Source: Pararhizobium capsulatum DSM 1112 (GTDB taxonomy: Bacteria; Pseudomonadota; Alphaproteobacteria; Rhizobiales; Rhizobiaceae). Taken from it: a DNA stretch of 64,000 nt. Below, piece after piece: positions 63,356 through 64,000 of this stretch. The notes below the pieces were generated by a model. That model was not told where the DNA came from, made no database searches, and saw only the letters and a list, made by a program, of their open reading frames with translations. The position numbers and the translations under genes were made by a program. Numbering within the stretch: position 1 is the stretch's first letter; each line of letters opens with the position of its first letter. The stretch lies in contig NZ_JAUSVF010000005.1 in NCBI RefSeq assembly GCF_030814475.1, forward strand, positions 35,691 through 99,690, read 5' to 3'.

Positions 63356-63599
63356 CCTTCTCGACTGGGGTCCGCGGGTTCCTTCCTCGGGGACTTTCGT
63401 ACGCCTCGCGGCGCCCGAAACTCTTCACGCGAGCAGACGGTCTGGTCCTGGAAACCGGGGATGACATAGCCGCCATAGAGCGGGGGGCGTTCCATGACCG
63501 CTCCGACACCACTGCAGACGTCAAAGAAACAACAGGGGGTTCCCACAAGCGGACATTCGGTGTGATAGTGAGCTCCGGGCGATTGGCTTGAAGACACCT

Positions 63600-64000
63600 T
63601 CAGAAAGGTCGGCGGCTTGCGGCTCTGCCTTTTGTCTCGGGCGAGATCAGGTCCGCGATTTCTTCAAGGAGGGGCTGCAATTTCTCATGGTCGGCTTGCG
63701 CCATGCCATGTTCGATCACCGACGACCAATGATCGTTTTGGCACGGTGAGGCGGCGTGCGCGCGAATCTCCAAGGCCGCGCGGTCACGAAGCTCTTTGTC
63801 AGGCAAACCTCCTGCCGTCATCCGCGCGCTTATTTCTTCCTTCAGTCGAATCTCCGAAACGGCGTCGCCAGCGAGAAGCGCGAGCGTCACGAGCCCGTAG
63901 ACCCCCCGTTCCAGAATCGCGCAACCGGTTTGGTATCGGCCTGCTTTGATTGTCCACGACAACAGCACTTTTCCGATGTAGTCCGCAAGCTCCGGGCAAC
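63600..64000 (-). CDS. Partial gene running off the window, unknown
   Basis: The frame is open from the right edge of the window (CPELADYIGKVLLSWTIKAGRYQTGCAILERGVYGLVTLALLAGDAVSE) to a stop at 63600, giving at least 132 residues. A GTG at 63968 is in frame, but the sequence upstream looks coding too, so the true start is probably outside. No family recognised. The C-terminal half is helical and charged (EKLQPLLEEIADLISPETKG). Confidence 0.5.
   Translation of the reverse strand, partial: CPELADYIGKVLLSWTIKAGRYQTGCAILERGVYGLVTLALLAGDAVSEIRLKEEISARMTAGGLPDKELRDRAALEIRAHAASPCQNDHWSSVIEHGMAQADHEKLQPLLEEIADLISPETKGRAASRRPF

Noticed and set aside
63049..63597. Minus-strand frame opposite the IS91-type tail
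   Set aside because: Overlaps the transposase end on the other strand and shows no recognisable domain; its coding status cannot be judged.

Overview
The window looks like an accessory region (plasmid or genomic island) of a GC-rich alphaproteobacterium. The cbb3 oxidase (ccoNOQP-I-S), napEFDABC and the polar amino-acid ABC transporters resemble Rhizobiales and Paracoccus-like replicons. The DNA is mosaic: an IS5-type transposase, two IS21-type copies, an IS91-type fragment, a decayed serine recombinase and a nosL/nosX remnant mark old joins. No rRNA, tRNA or CRISPR array was seen.

Layout. 1-8 kb: a hybrid sensor kinase and two OmpR-type response regulators, next to a large secreted RTX calcium-binding protein. 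8-14.2 kb: two LysR regulators divergent from a unit with an isochorismatase-fold amidohydrolase, a GYD-domain protein, a polar amino-acid ABC transporter and an MBL-fold hydrolase. 14.9-17.4 kb: IS5-type transposase with one amber stop, then nosX with one stop and a truncated, frameshifted nosL. 17.8-25 kb: a microaerobic cbb3 oxidase operon with its copper ATPase; fixG/fixH are absent and two other membrane proteins sit in their place. 25-30.5 kb: small genes, a truncated IS21 copy, a WYL regulator, VOC and EVE proteins, and a dead recombinase. 30.9-36.8 kb: periplasmic nitrate reductase napEFDABC and a moaA for its molybdenum cofactor.

37.6-45.5 kb is one leftward operon: ABC importer, RidA, two TrzA/AtzB-type amidohydrolases, an Asp/Glu-racemase-fold enzyme, a GntR regulator and a DUF3830 protein. 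It probably imports and degrades an unidentified nitrogen compound. 47-58.3 kb is the most striking part: an ABC importer, an amidohydrolase, a histidine-ammonia-lyase homologue, a LysR regulator, a divergent urocanase, an N-carbamoyl-amino-acid hydrolase and a hydantoinase. With no hutI, hutF or hutG in the window, this set matches the known five-step ergothioneine catabolic route (ergothionase, thiourocanate hydratase, thiohydantoin desulfurase, hydantoinase, carbamoylase). Degradation of histidine or methylhistidine through hydantoin-5-propionate is the main alternative.

59-64 kb: an Ldh2-type dehydrogenase whose 5' end is cut by a complete IS21 element, an IS91 transposase fragment, and a partial gene running off the end. 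The complete IS21 copy and the partial copy at 26.4 kb are direct repeats about 34.9 kb apart and bracket the nap, moaA and both catabolic regions.
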